From Cryptomeria japonica (Eukaryota > Streptophyta > Pinopsida > Cupressales > Cupressaceae): a stretch of DNA of 64,000 bases. This document shows positions 22,766 to 35,134 of this stretch, piece after piece; position 1 is the first letter of the stretch, and each line of letters starts with the position of its first letter. The stretch is taken from positions 156,136,954 to 156,200,953 of the forward strand of contig NC_081405.1 in assembly GCF_030272615.1 (NCBI RefSeq), read 5' to 3'. The translations under genes were made by a program, and so were the position numbers. Below the pieces are notes generated by a model. That model worked only from the letters and a program-made list of their open reading frames with translations. It made no database searches and was not told where the DNA came from.

Positions 22766-24287
22766 ATGGCATCTAAAATCCAAGATCCCATTGTTGTTAA
22801 GAATGTAGAGAAGCCCTCACTAAAATACTCTTTGACTCCCAAAGTTGCATCTAAACTAGATGACAAAACCGCATTTTCACTCATCCCCGATAGAGTGTTG
22901 TTAGCCGAGGATGTGAGATTCTTCACCAAATGTCATGTTGAAGAACTCGGTCATGTTGAAATCAAAGACACCTATGATGAACTGTGCATAGATGGTAAAT
23001 TGAATAGCAAGTATGAACACATTAAGATCAAGGGATTAACTGAAGCCCTAACCTATCCCTGTGTGTTCAAACCCCAGTGGGTAAAGTTTGTTCTGAGCAG
23101 AGTTCATGATGATTTCATGTGGCTAGAAGAGAAACCATTTAAGATTACCAAGGAAATCATTCATTTGATTATCGGTTACCCCATTTATGATCATGCTCGA
23201 GCCCAAAAGATGATATCACAAAAGGAATTGATCAGTTTAACCAGAGTGGAATCAGATTGCAGAGGATTGAAATTGAACAATGTCATAGATGAAGAACTAA
23301 AATTTTCCATAAGAGTAATGGGTTATTGTTTCTTCCAATCAGCAAGGGAAAACAGTGTGCCCTATGCAGCAGTAGACCTGGCATACAAAATTGTGAAAAA
23401 GGGAATGAAAATTGATCTATGTGAGGTGTTGCTGAAGAACCTGTTTGAGAATCTGAACACCATTAGGAAGCCGAAGAAGAACAACTCGCGTAATACACTA
23501 AAGTTTGGATCATTATTTGTATGCATGTTTTTCTATTTTAAAAAATTCTTTCCATCAATTGGTAAAGTTGTTTGGGAACTACACCGACCAATCACCCATA
23601 AGATCAATGACTTCATCAAGAAGTTAGGTGATAATTTCAATGATATTATGGATGATTACTTCAGAAAGTTCCAAGATAAAATGCATAACAGATATAGGAT
23701 TCCACCCCAGCTAGTGGAGAAATACAAAAATGACATATGTTTTGAAGTAGACACTGATTACTGTTATGTGAATGCCGCGGAACCAAGAACTCAATCTTTG
23801 TCACCGATGGGTTATGAGATTGATTTTGACATCACACAACAGCAAATTGATGCATTTTTTACATTAGCGAGGCATGCTACCAAGCTGAGGTATGGAACCT
23901 ATGAAGAAGTAAAGGAAAAAGTAAAGATGAGCATTGTAGTACCCAAAGCTACAAGAAAGGTAACAAAGATGATAAAGGCATTATCGAAGAAATTCAGAGA
24001 AGATTCTTCCTCCACACCTATCAAAAGCACTTTAGCTATTACCGAAGAAGAATCTGAAGCCCAAGAGGCAGCTATAACACTGAGCACCAAATTGCCTAGG
24101 GGAAAAGTGTTGAAGAGAAAGAAATAGGACACATCAAAGGCCTCACCGACTCCACCTCCAAAGCAACCTAACACTAGAGTATCTGCAACTTCACCGAGTA
24201 AGAAAAAAAAGAGTGTTACTGTTCCCAAGGTAACAAAGACCTACAAGAAATCTACTCGGAGACTCATTTTGGCAAAAGAGTCTAGTG
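22766..24287 (+). pseudogene. Accessory/env-like ORF of pol-less copia element, part 1
   Basis: An open frame of 453 codons starts MASKIQDPIVVKNVEK, followed after one TAG (24125) by about 50 more codons to the Tat insertion at 24287. It holds a ~350-residue folded-looking region (WVKFVLSRVHDDFMWLEEK, then KITKEIIHLIIGYPIYDH), then a Lys/Ser/Thr-rich tail. No known domain was assigned. Placement between Gag and the 3' LTR matches the env-like gene of Sireviruses, whose function is unproven. It resumes at 48242 after the nested Tat element; the reading ...ESSDT then ESEDA is continuous across the target duplication. Confidence 0.7.
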
Positions 24288-24292
24288 ATACC
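24288..24292. other. Target site duplication (ATACC), left copy
   Basis: ATACC at 24288-24292 and again at 48237-48241 bracket the Tat element. Removing the insertion and one copy restores the reading frame of the host ORF, which confirms the boundaries. Confidence 0.9.
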
Positions 24293-24764
24293 CGATGCTT
24301 TGCAAAAAGGGAAGGTTAGTCAATGATATCAAGACACAAAACAAGAAAATAAAGGAAACCATTAGTATCAGAAATCACAAACAAAATACTTTCCTACACA
24401 AGCATATCAAAAGAGATATCAAAAGCATGATGAAACATCTAACTAAAAAGGTAAATATGATGAGGCATCTCCAAATTCCTCCTAACATGCTCTTGGTTTC
24501 TTCTCCCTTGTTTCTCTCCTCTCCAAGTTCCAAAATAGTGTAGCTCTTAGCAGCTTTTTGCACTATGGATGCTTATGGAGGTTTGAGATTGAAATATTGC
24601 TCTAAATGTAAATAAAGAAGCTAATATTAAGCTATTGATACTAAAATGATTTATTTTAACCAAAATGATAATATATGAGTTGATTATGCTAAAATGCTCT
24701 CTCAAAATGCCTATAGCTTAAATGCATACAAGTTTTCAGGATCTGGTTTATGAAGAAATGGGCT

Positions 24765-24774
24765 CTATTTATAG
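24765..24774 (-). promoter_or_regulatory. TATA box in Tat 3' LTR
   Basis: CTATAAATAG on the minus strand, followed by AGCCC. The identical motif is at 47348-47357 in the other LTR, and it points transcription toward Gag-Pol. Confidence 0.7.
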
Positions 24775-25194
24775 GAAAAATGGAGCAATGGATGGTTGAG
24801 ATTGAGTAATCTCAACAAGGGTCAGGATTGAATGATTTTCAATCCATGTGAGGGCTTTCAACCCAATCCCAAGATGACAAGTGTCCATGTGAGATAGGTT
24901 GAGAGGAGAGGGAATAAGTATTAAATGCTTAACATGACCTTGGGAGTTAAGGTCAAGGTTAGTTGAATGAATAAACTCTTTATTCAAAGAATAAAACTTT
25001 TATCCAATGGATAAAATCTTGTGCAAAGGCAAAAGGGATAAACATGGTCAAAGAAATAAATGCTTGAGGAGACAAGTTGAATTAACCATAAATGGCTATG
25101 TAAGAGCCATTAATGGTCATGTAAGAACCATAAGTGGTTTGGAAGACTTTGGAGGTTAAATTGTTGAACACACAAAGCATTAAATGCTTTTCAA

Positions 25195-25409
25195 CTTTTC
25201 CTCTTTTAAATAAATTAACAATTATTTAAATCATTTACCCCCCCACTTGCATTTTCCTACAAATGCAACTTGCACACATTTATTGAAATAAATAAATTTT
25301 TATTTTAATAAAATTCTATTTTCCCTCACCCACCAAATCCACTTGCAAACCTAACCCCCTTCTAGATTCTTCTAAACCCTTCCTAATTAGCCTAATCCAT
25401 TCCCTAATT
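25195..25409. repeat. LTR segment inverted relative to other LTR
   Basis: This ~215-bp block (from CTTTTCCTCTTTTAAATAA to CCATTCCCTAATT) is the reverse complement of 47813-48017 with a few small differences. Both blocks follow the same collinear LTR sequence, so one LTR has undergone a local inversion or recombination. Confidence 0.85.
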
Positions 25410-25448
25410 TTTGTCATGTTTTTTGCTGAGTCCAAGTTGAGTCAGAAC

Positions 25449-25757
25449 AATAGCGCTAAAACTACGTTTTGGCACTATTGTCCAATTAACTAGCACTATT
25501 ATGCCGCAATGGCGCTATTGAGGTGCTGTTTGAGCGCTTTTGAAAATTGTAGCGCTATTGTAGGCTAGTTTAGGCACTTTTGATGGATAAGCACTATTGA
25601 GTGCCTAATTGAGCGCTTTTGTCATGAATCAGTGCTATTGTGTTGTTGTTCTAGTGCTTTTGTAGTTTGAGCGCTATTGGATAGCTGATTGAGCGCTTTT
25701 GTTAGGAGTTCAGCGCTATTGTAGGTAAGTAGCAATTTTGTGTGCAAAATAGCGCTT
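25449..25757. repeat. Array of alternating AGCGCTATTG / AGCGCTTTTG motifs
   Basis: About 14 copies of a ten-base motif at 15-35 bp spacing, with forms ending ATTG and TTTTG largely alternating. The core AGCGCT is palindromic. The array ends about 260 bp before the plant mobile domain ORF. A second array with the same motifs in the opposite orientation is at 46494-46790. Confidence 0.85.
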
Positions 25758-26016
25758 TTGTTTGCAAGAAAAGGGATGCCCCAGTTTGTGTGATAATCTA
25801 CTGATGCCAAAGATGGATGGATAGGGAGGCGAAGTGGGGGTTGTTTTGAACCATAGCAGCTTGATGAGACTTAGGTCATTTGTAAGATAAATGCCTGTTG
25901 AAGTCTAGGTTGCCATGATTGCTTACCTGTTGAGACCCAAAGATACTTGATCAAAGTATCTATGGATAATCTAGGTTTAAACTTAAGAAAGTTTGAAGCA
26001 AAACAACTGATGTTGA

Positions 26017-28071
26017 TTGATTGATACCCATGTGCAGGAGGATCTACATGTGTTGCAGTTACGCAAGAGATATCCGGTGACACAGGGGTTGTGGGATCGG
26101 CTGATAAAGGCCAAGATCGATTGTATAGCCGCGACTAGGTTATATGATGTGATGCACATGCCCATGATTCAGATGAATCATGGATTGATTACTGCATTAG
26201 CAGAGCATTGGCACAATGAGACGTGCACTTTTCATCTTGCACAGGGGGAGATGACAGTGACCCTGGAGGATGTGTGGCGCATCCTGCGTATTCTAATTCG
26301 GGGGGAGTTGGTCACATATGACAGATCATGGGGGACTCTAGCAATTCAGAGATTCTTCGATGAGGATGTTTTCAGTGATGATGGCTCCATTGCTTGGGAG
26401 GAGATCGCTGGTTTATATGAGCCTTTACTGGCAGTCGTGTCTAGCATTGTGGGAGGACTACTGTGTCCTGATAGGCGATGACATGGTCTGGACATTAGTT
26501 GGGGGTAGGTGATCAAGATGATGATTACCGAGGGGACCCGATTTTCTTGGGGGCCGTGCATGCTGGCGCACCTTTATCAGGAGCTGCATGAGGTGGTATA
26601 CCATGGGAGGGGTTCCTTAGTAGTGGGAGTGACGCTGCTACATATTTGGGCATGGGAGCACCTACCAGTGACTTGACCAGTGAGTCTCTGGTTCCAAGCA
26701 GTGGATCAGCCATATATGTTTATGTATAATGATATGATGAGTCAGCCCCACCTAGGGAAGTTAGAGTGGTGGCAGCGGGCATTAGATGATCTTGATACAG
26801 TTATATGGAGACCTTACCTGGAGTGCAAGCCTTGGGATGATGATGTGGAGGCACTGCCCTATATGTTCATGACCCGATTCCTCATTGGGAGGACCTCGTA
26901 CCATGTAGAGAGACAGGTGCCTGGGAGAATCCTGAGATAGTTTGGGTGGCGACAGGGGTTACCGAGTGGATCAGGGGAGTATGCTTGGGTGATACAAGAG
27001 AGATATGCATGGGGGCCAGTGCTACCATATGACTAGGCACTTACGGAGTTTCGGATGCTACAGGTGAGACCTTGGGACATACGACCGAGGGTCGTGGATA
27101 TAGGGGTATCAGATGAGTACACGCAGTACCTGGCGGTGCATCCGATTCTACGGATATCTGATCCAGCAGAGCCAGTGCCTGATTTTGAGGATGAGAGGGG
27201 ATGGAGATGGAGGAGGGCAGGAGGTCAAGGACCAATGGTAGCTAGATGAGGTAGAGGAGAGGGTGGAGATGGGGGAGGAGATGATGGAGGAGGAGGGGGG
27301 GATGGTGGAGGTGGTGGAGGAGGTGATGGAGGAGGTGGAGGTGGTGGTGGTGGTGGTTTAGGCTTTTGGGGCCAGCGGAGAGGGAGAGGTGGATTGCCAC
27401 TATGGATATCATAGGGACCCTTGATGCAGGGAGGAGTTAGATTAGGTGGTAGAGGTATGGAGAGGGAGATCCCAATGGATAGAGGGGAGAGAGCCACTGA
27501 AGAGGGTGATACAGGTGAGGCCGCTATGGATACAGGGGAGGGAGCCACTGGAGATCTTAGGGATCATATGATAGTACATTTGCAGACCCGTGTAGAGGAT
27601 TTGGAGGTGGAGGTTGTAGCTAGAGATGTGTAGCTATTTGCACGGGAGTCAGAGCTGACTATAGTGCTGCAGGAGAGAGATCAGGCCATGGAGAGGGTGA
27701 TTCAGTTGCAGGAGAGAGTGAGGGTTTTGGAGGGAACACAGGGACAAGGGCCATCTATGGAGGCATTGGTGAGGGAGATACAGAGAGCATGTGAGGAGGT
27801 GGTTTACTGGCGGGGCTTATATGAGCAGGTGGTACCATCTAGTCAACGAACATTGAGCTATTCGTAGATGTGGCAGGCTAGATCAGAGCGATCACAAAGG
27901 GTGCAGAGCAGTGGGGGTGTGATGGGTCCTCTACGGAGGGATAGATCAAGGGATGTAGGAGTGAGTGGGGGTTTGATGGGGCCTCCATGGAGAGATAGAT
28001 CGGATGGTGCAGGGACCAATGGGAGATCAGGTGGCTATGGTGGTGCAGCTTCTGGTCAGAGTGGCATCTGA
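26017..28071 (+). pseudogene. Plant mobile domain (MAIN/MAIL-like) ORF, antisense in Tat element
   Basis: One interrupted frame runs through about six stops. The N-terminal half is a plant mobile domain (PMD): LWDRLIKAKID, then the hallmark CTFHLAQGEMTVTLEDVWRIL, then WEEIAGLYEPLL, LAHLYQELHE and WAWEHLPVT. A Gly-rich run follows (about 27250-27360), then a coiled-coil segment (VEDLEVEVVARD; ERVIQLQERVRVLE) and an Arg/Ser/Gly-rich tail. PMDs are also found in the Arabidopsis nuclear proteins MAIN and MAIL1, which are needed for transposon silencing, and are carried by several plant transposons. It lies between pol and the 3' LTR, opposite to Gag-Pol, as reported for extra ORFs in Tat elements. 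Confidence 0.85.
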
Positions 28072-28181
28072 GAGAGCATTTTTTGCATATATGTATTTCA
28101 TCATTGTTTATTTTTGGACTGTATCTTGGATGCCTCGTGGTAGCCGATATTGTGGACTTCATTGTACTCTGATACATGAGA

Positions 28182-28183
<2 letters not shown>

Positions 28184-28259
<76 letters not shown>
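28184..28259. repeat. (TA)n microsatellite, ~76 bp
   Basis: A pure TA dinucleotide run just downstream of the PMD ORF. Open frames across it are artefacts of the repeat. Confidence 0.95.
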
Positions 28260-28262
<3 letters not shown>

Positions 28263-29420
28263 GAGATCCCATATTTTGATGATATGCATTTGTGCAGGAT
28301 GGTGATTGTATGAGTTTATTGCTTAGATGGATATGTATGCATTGATGAGATGATTCTTATATGCATGTTTTTATGATGATTTATGATGTTGGATACTAAC
28401 ATATGAATGCAGGTTTATATATGCATGATTTGTTTGATGCATTGTTTTTATGTATGTAATGTCATGATGAGGATGTATGCATAATGATGATTGATGAACC
28501 GGATTTTGGTGTTTCCTATTTTGATATAATGATGAGATAATGATATGCAATGATGTTAATGCAATGTTTGAATAAATGATGTTATGTATGATTATGCATC
28601 TAGATGTTTTTAAATGAATGTAATATGGATAAACAAAATGTAAAGTACAAATGTTTATATGATGATGTCTAGATGAATGCATATGTATAATGGACATATA
28701 AAATGATATGAACCAATGTTTTTGGAAACAAATGGTTTTATGATTTTTAAATGCTTAAATATGATTAAGTAAAAATGATAATGTGATGATACTACAATTT
28801 ATGGTTTAATAACTGCACCTTAATGCAATTAAAAAGAGGATAATGAATGCAATGTAAATGAATCCTAAAATGAGCATAATAAGATACTTAATAATGGATG
28901 AATGAATGCACCTTTTAACTAATGAATAGATAAATGAATGTATGCAACAATAAATGATAAAGGATAATGAAATGATAATGGATAACTGACACTAAATGAA
29001 TGCATAGTAAATGGTTTAATACAATCAAGGACAATTTGATCCTATGAATGAATCTAATTATTTATGATTATGCAATGATGCAAATGATTAATGAAGACTA
29101 ATGTCAATAAACTAAATGAACTATATCCAATTTAATTAAAATGTCATGAATGTACTTAATGCAAAATGCAACTAAATGTAATGATGATATGATCCTGAGG
29201 AAGGCAAGGTTTTTGAGACTTTGCATGATGCATTGATGATGTATCAGAGTACTCGATCGTGATTGTATCCAAGACCAGCTTAATGTTCACATAACTGTTC
29301 ATATGAACCTTGCTCACATTTGCATATAAATCATATATATGAATGAGTGAATGGATGGGTGATATGCAACAGAATGAAATATATAAACAGATGAGATGAA
29401 ATGACGATCCATAGTGCTCT
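28260..29420. other. ATG/AATGA-rich low-complexity stretch
   Basis: More than 1 kb dominated by ATGATG, AATGA, ATGCA and TAATG words with no sustained frame and no domain. It probably represents decayed simple repeat seeded by the TA/ATG tracts beside the PMD ORF. Confidence 0.6.
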
Positions 29421-30736
29421 ATTTTCATCATTGAGCTTTAAAATGTTGGAAGAGAATACAAGCATCTTGACATAATGATTCAAGATGACCTGAGTATTTC
29501 TTACATGGATTTTATATAGCAAGTTAATACAAACAACTTGATATAAGGGTCAAGTCAACCAGAGTATTGCTTGTGGAATAGACAAGGATCATCATTGTTC
29601 ATGCATGACTTGGATCATCCTCCTTGATCTTAGGTTGATCATATCCTAAGACAAGTGCATACCGTAATAAGAGATAAAACCTTTATACAAATTGGATGAA
29701 GAGGAACCAAAGAAGGAGCATTGTTCATCCAAACAAACAATATATACATAAAGAATAAAGAATATGGATCCTTGGTAATGGTTCATGCTCATATGGTTGA
29801 GGTATATGCTATAGTCAGCAAGCCATAGTGATCTATGACTGTATTTTTGCCTATGATTACTTAGCTTAGTGAAATTCCCACATAGACACCATTAGTACAT
29901 GCCCCAGAACTTCATCGAAATAATGCGCGGATGACACACAAACAATGTGGTAAGAACCTGATACATATAAATGAATAAATTAATTCACAAATCCACCAAG
30001 TATTTGATAGCTTAACACAATTTTCTTGTCAAAGAAAATGTCATTTTGTCTTTGTTTTGGTAAGGAAGGATGCATCCTTGTTAAAGACAGTTTGATTGTT
30101 GATGTCGACTGTTTTGGTCAATTTGAGAAGTGATCATCGTGCGAGGATTTTTCAATGTTGGTTTGGCATCTTCTTGGATGAGTATGTACAATGTGTTGCC
30201 ATGTTTTTGTGTGATTTTTGATGTTTTTTTTTTTTTTAAATTTTTTGAATTGTTTTGAATGTTTTTGGATTTTGAATTGTTTTGAATGTTTTTGGATTTT
30301 GTGAGATAGTTTTGAATGAATAACTTTGAATGAATCATAAGACAATGTAGAATCCACCTCCATCAATAGGTTAAGGCAATTGCCCCTAGTTTAGGCATGA
30401 CTATAAAAAAGCGGGATGCAGGATGCATGCAGTACTTTCTTGGATTTGTAGATTTATAACAAGCCATGGTTGATGGATGGATGGATGTATGTATGAAGTA
30501 GATGTGATCGCAACAAGTCTGAAAGACAATGGAGCCATAGCCTTTACGAGTGGCACCTGTTTGCCAGGTTTTCACCATCGCACTTAACCAAGGTGCCACT
30601 GGAGTGGTTGTTCACCATTTGGATGCATGATTTTTCTTTACTTTTTTTTGATGTTTTTGTATTTTCTTTAGGTCATTTATCTGGATGTTTTTGGTATTTT
30701 TGCCAGTATATATGGGATCCTGATGCTCTATGCAGC
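29421..30736. other. Non-coding stretch between pol and PMD ORF
   Basis: No supported gene. It contains a poly-T tract (30222-30238), two 27-bp tandem units (TTTTGAATTGTTTTGAATG...) at 30243-30296, and a degenerate ~70-bp duplication around 29455-29580. Presumed 3' non-coding region of the Tat element. Confidence 0.5.
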
Positions 30737-31312
30737 TTATGTGTAAAACCGTTTGAGGTGCATGTTGTTGATTGGATCTGCTAGTGGTTCTCCTTCAGAA
30801 GTAGCCAATTGATATGCCCTGGACCCAAATACAGTAGTGACAACATACGGGCCCAACCAATTTGATTCAAACTTTCCTTGACATTCTCTGTTTGGTTGTT
30901 TATGAGGATTTTCTTGAAGAGCAAGATCACCCACCTCGAATGTACGAGGTTTAACTCGATGATTGTAGCTTCGGCTCATGCGTTGTTGATAGGCTTTGAG
31001 GTGGTTGTATGCAGCTTGTCGCTTCTCATCAAGTAGTTCTAAGTCCTGAAGATGGGATACTTTGTATGCTTCATCATCAGTGAGATTGTACAAGGAAACC
31101 CGTAGTGATGGGATCTCTACCTCAGTAGGTAAAATAGCTTCGGCACCATAGACCAATGAGTAGGGAGTTGCACCTGTAGGGGTTTGAATGCGAGTTTGAT
31201 ATGCCCATAGTGCTGGATTCAATTGAATGTGCCAATCACGGCTAGCATCATTGACTGTCTTCTTTAGGATCCTCAATATGTTTTTATTCGATGCTTCGGC
31301 CTGACCATTGCC
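30737..31312 (-). pseudogene. Tat element: integrase C-terminal half
   Basis: It continues the integrase core after a TAA stop (YYP-stop-GNGQAEASN, with the catalytic Glu in QAEASN). It includes LNPALWAYQTRIQTPTGATPYSLVYGAEAILPTEVEIPSLR and the C-terminal WLGPYVVTTVFGSRAYQLAT block, ending HLKRFYT. No chromodomain follows, consistent with Tat/Ogre rather than chromovirus. The final stop is at 30737. Confidence 0.88.
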
Positions 31313-32143
31313 TTATGGGTAATAGGGAGTGGAAAAATGGCGTTGGATGTGAAATTTCTCACAAAGTTCACGGACATCTTGATTTTTGAAAGGAAGACCG
31401 TTATCTGTGATGATGGACATGGGTACACCATACCAGCAGATGATGTAATTGAGGATGAATGAGGCGATCTGCTTGTCAGTGACTTGGGTAAGTGGAACAA
31501 CTTCGATCCACTTTGTGAAGTATTCGGTGGTGGTAATAATGAATTTATGGCCATTGGATGAAGGTGGATGGATTTTACCCACAAGGTCAAGACCCCATTG
31601 ACAAAAAGGCCATGGTGTTGTGATGGGTTGCAATTCTTGTGCTGGTGCATGTATCAGGTCGCCATGAACTTGGCATTTCTTGCACTTTCTGACAAAGTAA
31701 TATGAGTCTTTTTCCATAGATGGCCAATAGTATCTAGTGCGCAGGAGTTTCTTGGCTAGTGACAGACCACTTGCATGGGTTCCGCAAATTCCTTCATGTA
31801 CTTTTTCCAAGGCCTTTGTTATCTCATCTTGTTCTAGACATCGAAGGAGAGTACCATCAAGACTGCGTCGGTATAGGGTTTCGGCAATAATGGTATATCA
31901 AGCAGTTTGGCGAATGAAGGTTTTACGTTGGTTATTCGATTGGTTGGGAGGAAGGGTGTGATCATGGACATAGGTGTAGAACTCACCATACCATGGGGAT
32001 TTAGAACCGACAAGGCGACATATCATCTCGGATTCAGGGATATCATAAGCGGGGATCCAAAGTTGTTCTACCAAGATCTCATAGCGTGTTGAGTTCTATG
32101 GAAGATCTAGGAGAGATGCGATGGTAGCCATAGCGTCAACAAC
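31313..32143 (-). pseudogene. Tat element: integrase zinc module and catalytic core
   Basis: Follows the second RNase H in the same general frame with stops. The zinc module has HEGICGTHASG and CKKCQVHGD. The core has LDLVGKIHPPSSNGHKFIIT with the first Asp, then SIITDNGLPFKN with the second Asp; the Glu is in the next block at about 31300. Integrase joins the DNA copy to host DNA with a 5-bp stagger, in agreement with the ATACC duplications. Confidence 0.88.
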
Positions 32144-33406
32144 TCAATTTTGATCTCTTGGTATCTGCTCAAAGGTAATTGTAGTAAACGATGCCTTTAG
32201 ATTGTCCACCATTTGCTTATATGGCATGAGTTTATCATCCTTGGTTTGATATTCATCTGTTGCTTGTCGAATGACCAGTTGTGAGTCACCATATACTTGT
32301 ACTTTTTGTAATTTCCATTGTATGGCTAGCCTGAGTCCTGTGATCAAGGCCTCATACTCTGCTATGTTGTTAGTGCATGGAAATGTGAGCCTATAAGACT
32401 TCAAGATGCTGTCACCTTGAGGTGTGATAAACAGAATGCCTGCCCCCGAGCCATGCCTAGTGTATGAACCATCAAAGTATAGTTTCCATGGTTGTGCTGT
32501 TGTGAACATGAATATCTCTTCATCTGGAAAATTGGAAATGAGAGGATGATCACCTATGAGTGGTGCATTGGCCAACTGATCTATAATAACTTGACCTTTG
32601 ATAGCTTTACGGTCTACATACTTGATATCAAATTCACTTAGAATCATCACCCATTTGGCCAAGCAGCCTGTCAATGCTGCTTTGCTGAGTAAATACTTTA
32701 GTGGATCAATCTTTGCAATGAGTTGTACCTTGCGTGTTAATAGATAGTGCCTCGGTTTAGTGGTTGCCAAGATTATTGCTAGGCAAGCTCGCTCAATAGG
32801 TGTGTAATTGAGTTCATAGCCAACCAGTGTTTGAGAGATGTAGTAAACAACACATTCTTTCCATTCGGCATTATGCTGTGCCAGTAGTACACCCAATGCT
32901 ATACTTGTTGCTGAGATATAGAGTAATAACGGTCTACTTGGATCTGGTGGGATCAACAATGGTGTATTCATGAGATAGTCTTTAAATATCTGGAATGCTT
33001 GCTGGCATCTAGCATCCCACTTAAAGCAGATGTTCTTGTGTAACAGGTGTGTAAAAGGATGACACTTATCTGCCAGTTGTGCAATGAATCTTCGGATGGA
33101 TTGTAGCCATCCTTGTAATCTCCTTAGCCGACTGATGTTCTTTGGTGGTGGCATTTCCATGATTGCTTTTACCTTTGCTGGGTCGACCTCAATACCTTTG
33201 CTTGAGACAATGTATCCTAGAAGCTTCTCGGAGGTTACTCCAAAGACACATTTCTTTGGGTTGAGTCGAACATGATATTGTTCCAATCTATCAAATATTT
33301 TATCTAATATGTCGAGATGACCTTCTCTAGTGAGTGATTTTGTTAGTAAGTCATCAACATAATATTCCATCATAGTATGCATCATGCCATGGAAGATGGT
33401 GGTCAT
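32144..33406 (-). pseudogene. pol: Tat element: RT C-terminus, RNase H and second (archaeal-like) RNase H
   Basis: It begins just after a stop (ATYQ-stop) with the RT active site MMEYYVDDLLTKS, then the thumb (PKKCVFGVTSEKLLGYIVS) and the Ty3-type RNase H (LYISATSIALGVLLAQHN). After a tether comes a second RNase H: KLYFDGSYTRHGSGAGILFI, TNNIAEYEALITGLRLA and VYGDSQLVIRQ, with the D-E-D acidic residues. Two RNases H in tandem define the Tat lineage. The 420-codon frame is otherwise open. Confidence 0.92.
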
Positions 33407-33409
33407 TGC

Positions 33410-35134
33410 TCATTGATAGGTTGCTCCTGCAATCTTGAGGCTGAAAGGCATTATATTCCAGCAATATGTGCCCCATGGACATGTGAAGGCTGTCTTATGT
33501 TGGTCCTCTGGTGCGATCTTTATTTGATTATATCCTGAAAAGCCATCCATGAGTGAAAGCATGGCATGTCCTGCTGTTAGGTCCACTATGATGTTGATAT
33601 TTGGTAGGGGGAAGTCATCTTTAGGAAATGCCTTATTCAGATCTCTAAAGTCGGTACAAATGCGGATGCCCCCTTTTGGTTTGGAGACAGGCACAATGTT
33701 GGAGATCCAATCTGCATAATCAATTGGTCTAATGAAACCAACATCTAGGAGTTTCTTGAGTTCTGTTTTGACTAGCACTGCAATCTGAGGATGCATCTTA
33801 CGAAGCTTCTGCTTGACAGGTTTGGCTCCTTCTGCTATGGTGAGGTGATGCATGACTAAATCAAGATCAAGCCCAAGCATGTCTGCATATGACCATGCAA
33901 AGTTGATCTGATGCTTTTGAAAGAACTCTATAAAGTTAGGTTGTTCCTTTGGAGTGAGAAGAGATGCCAGATGTATGAGGTGGGGATTTTCAGGAGTTCC
34001 CACATTGTATTCTTTGGTTATCTCGATGAGAATTGTTGATCGTTCCTGTTGTGTACTAGCAGGGAGAATGTCAAACCCTTCATCCTCAGGCACCTCAGAG
34101 AGGTTTTCACCCTTGGATACGCTCTTTCTTTTTACTTTTGTTGAATCAAACAGTGCCATGGTGTGGTTTTCACTGGAAGATCTATGATTTACTGTTATAT
34201 TTTTGCAGTTGAAAGGTTTGGCATCTACTTCGAAGTATGCTGCGCTATTTAGTTCTATGGCGAATGCAAATTTGTGATCCCCACTTGGTAGGTTATCCCT
34301 TAATTCCAAAAAGTCAATGATGGCCTCATCATTTTGGAAGAGGTCAAGACATGGGGGATTCGGTTGGTTCCATTCGATGAGTTCAGGATGGATAATGGGC
34401 ATTACTTCATCGATTAGGTTAAGTTCATTAGATGCATTAGTGAGGGTTAAGATAGTGTGGTGAAGGTCATTGAAGGTACTCTCCCTATCAGAATCAGGCA
34501 TTGGATGAGACATAGGTTCTATGGAAGATGTTTCCAACTTAGGAACCCAAGAAGTCTTTATCTGTGCTTCTCTATAAATAGGGATGTCTTTGCGTGGTGG
34601 AGGTAGTGATGTGTCTTCCTCATCTGAAGTATTAAGCTGTATGGAATCAAATTCCCATTCATGTGAGTCAGTCTCTGAATCACTTTCTAGCATCTGATTA
34701 CTATACCATACTGGGATGTCCTTTGTGTTAAATACTGCAGGTGTGATCAATTGATGTACCTTTGTAGATGAAATGATCGGTGCTGCAGGAAGGATGATGG
34801 GGATCAATGAATCTGATACGAGGAGTGTTGGTATTGTTGACTCAGTTGCTTCTACTGGAACTGTTGGTGTTGTAGATGCTACTGTGGGTTCTGACACAGT
34901 TGCTACTGGTAATGGTGCTATTGATGTTATTGTTGTTGCTGATGGGATTACTGGTTTGTTTGGTGAGATGATTGGCATTGTAGATGGTTGTGTTGGGATT
35001 TCAAGCCTCGCTGGGGTAGTTGCAATGGTGTTTGATGCTGCTTTGATAATGAAAGGTCCTCTTTGCAATAGGATGATATAGTGGTTTGCTGGGTTTTCCT
35101 TTGAATCTGAGCTTAGGAAAGATCGCCCTTTCAA
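33410..35134 (-). pseudogene. pol: Tat element: RT N-terminus and preceding linker
   Basis: A 574-codon open stretch. The first ~370 residues are a Thr/Pro/Ile-rich linker. RT begins near PVKQKLRKMHPQIAVLVKTELKKLLDVGFIRPI, followed by NIVPVSKPKGGIRICTDFRDLNKAFPKDDFPLPNI, MLSLMDGFSGYNQIKI and KTAFTCPWGTYCWNIMPFSLKIAGATYQ. A single stop then precedes the YVDD box. The start is not a true initiator; it is an internal Met of the polyprotein. Confidence 0.9.

Larger units (their letters stand above)
24293..25800 (-). repeat. 3' LTR of Tat element (inner edge uncertain)
   Basis: 24293-25194 matches 46876-47750 closely. The first base is C where the other LTR has T (CGATGC versus TGATTC). A TATA box on the minus strand (CTATAAATAG at 24765-24774) is shared with the other LTR. 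After 25194 the order differs: the next ~215 bp is present in the other LTR only in reverse orientation. A possible inner end is near 25797, where TAGATTATCACACAAACTG (minus) resembles the start of the other LTR, TGTAGTCACACAAATCTG. No convincing polypurine tract was found there. Confidence 0.65.

Noticed and set aside
27225-27548. Minus-strand Pro-rich protein
   Set aside because: It is the antisense shadow of the Gly-rich part of the PMD ORF.
28004-28289. Open frames with long Tyr-Ile runs on both strands
   Set aside because: They only translate the TA microsatellite.
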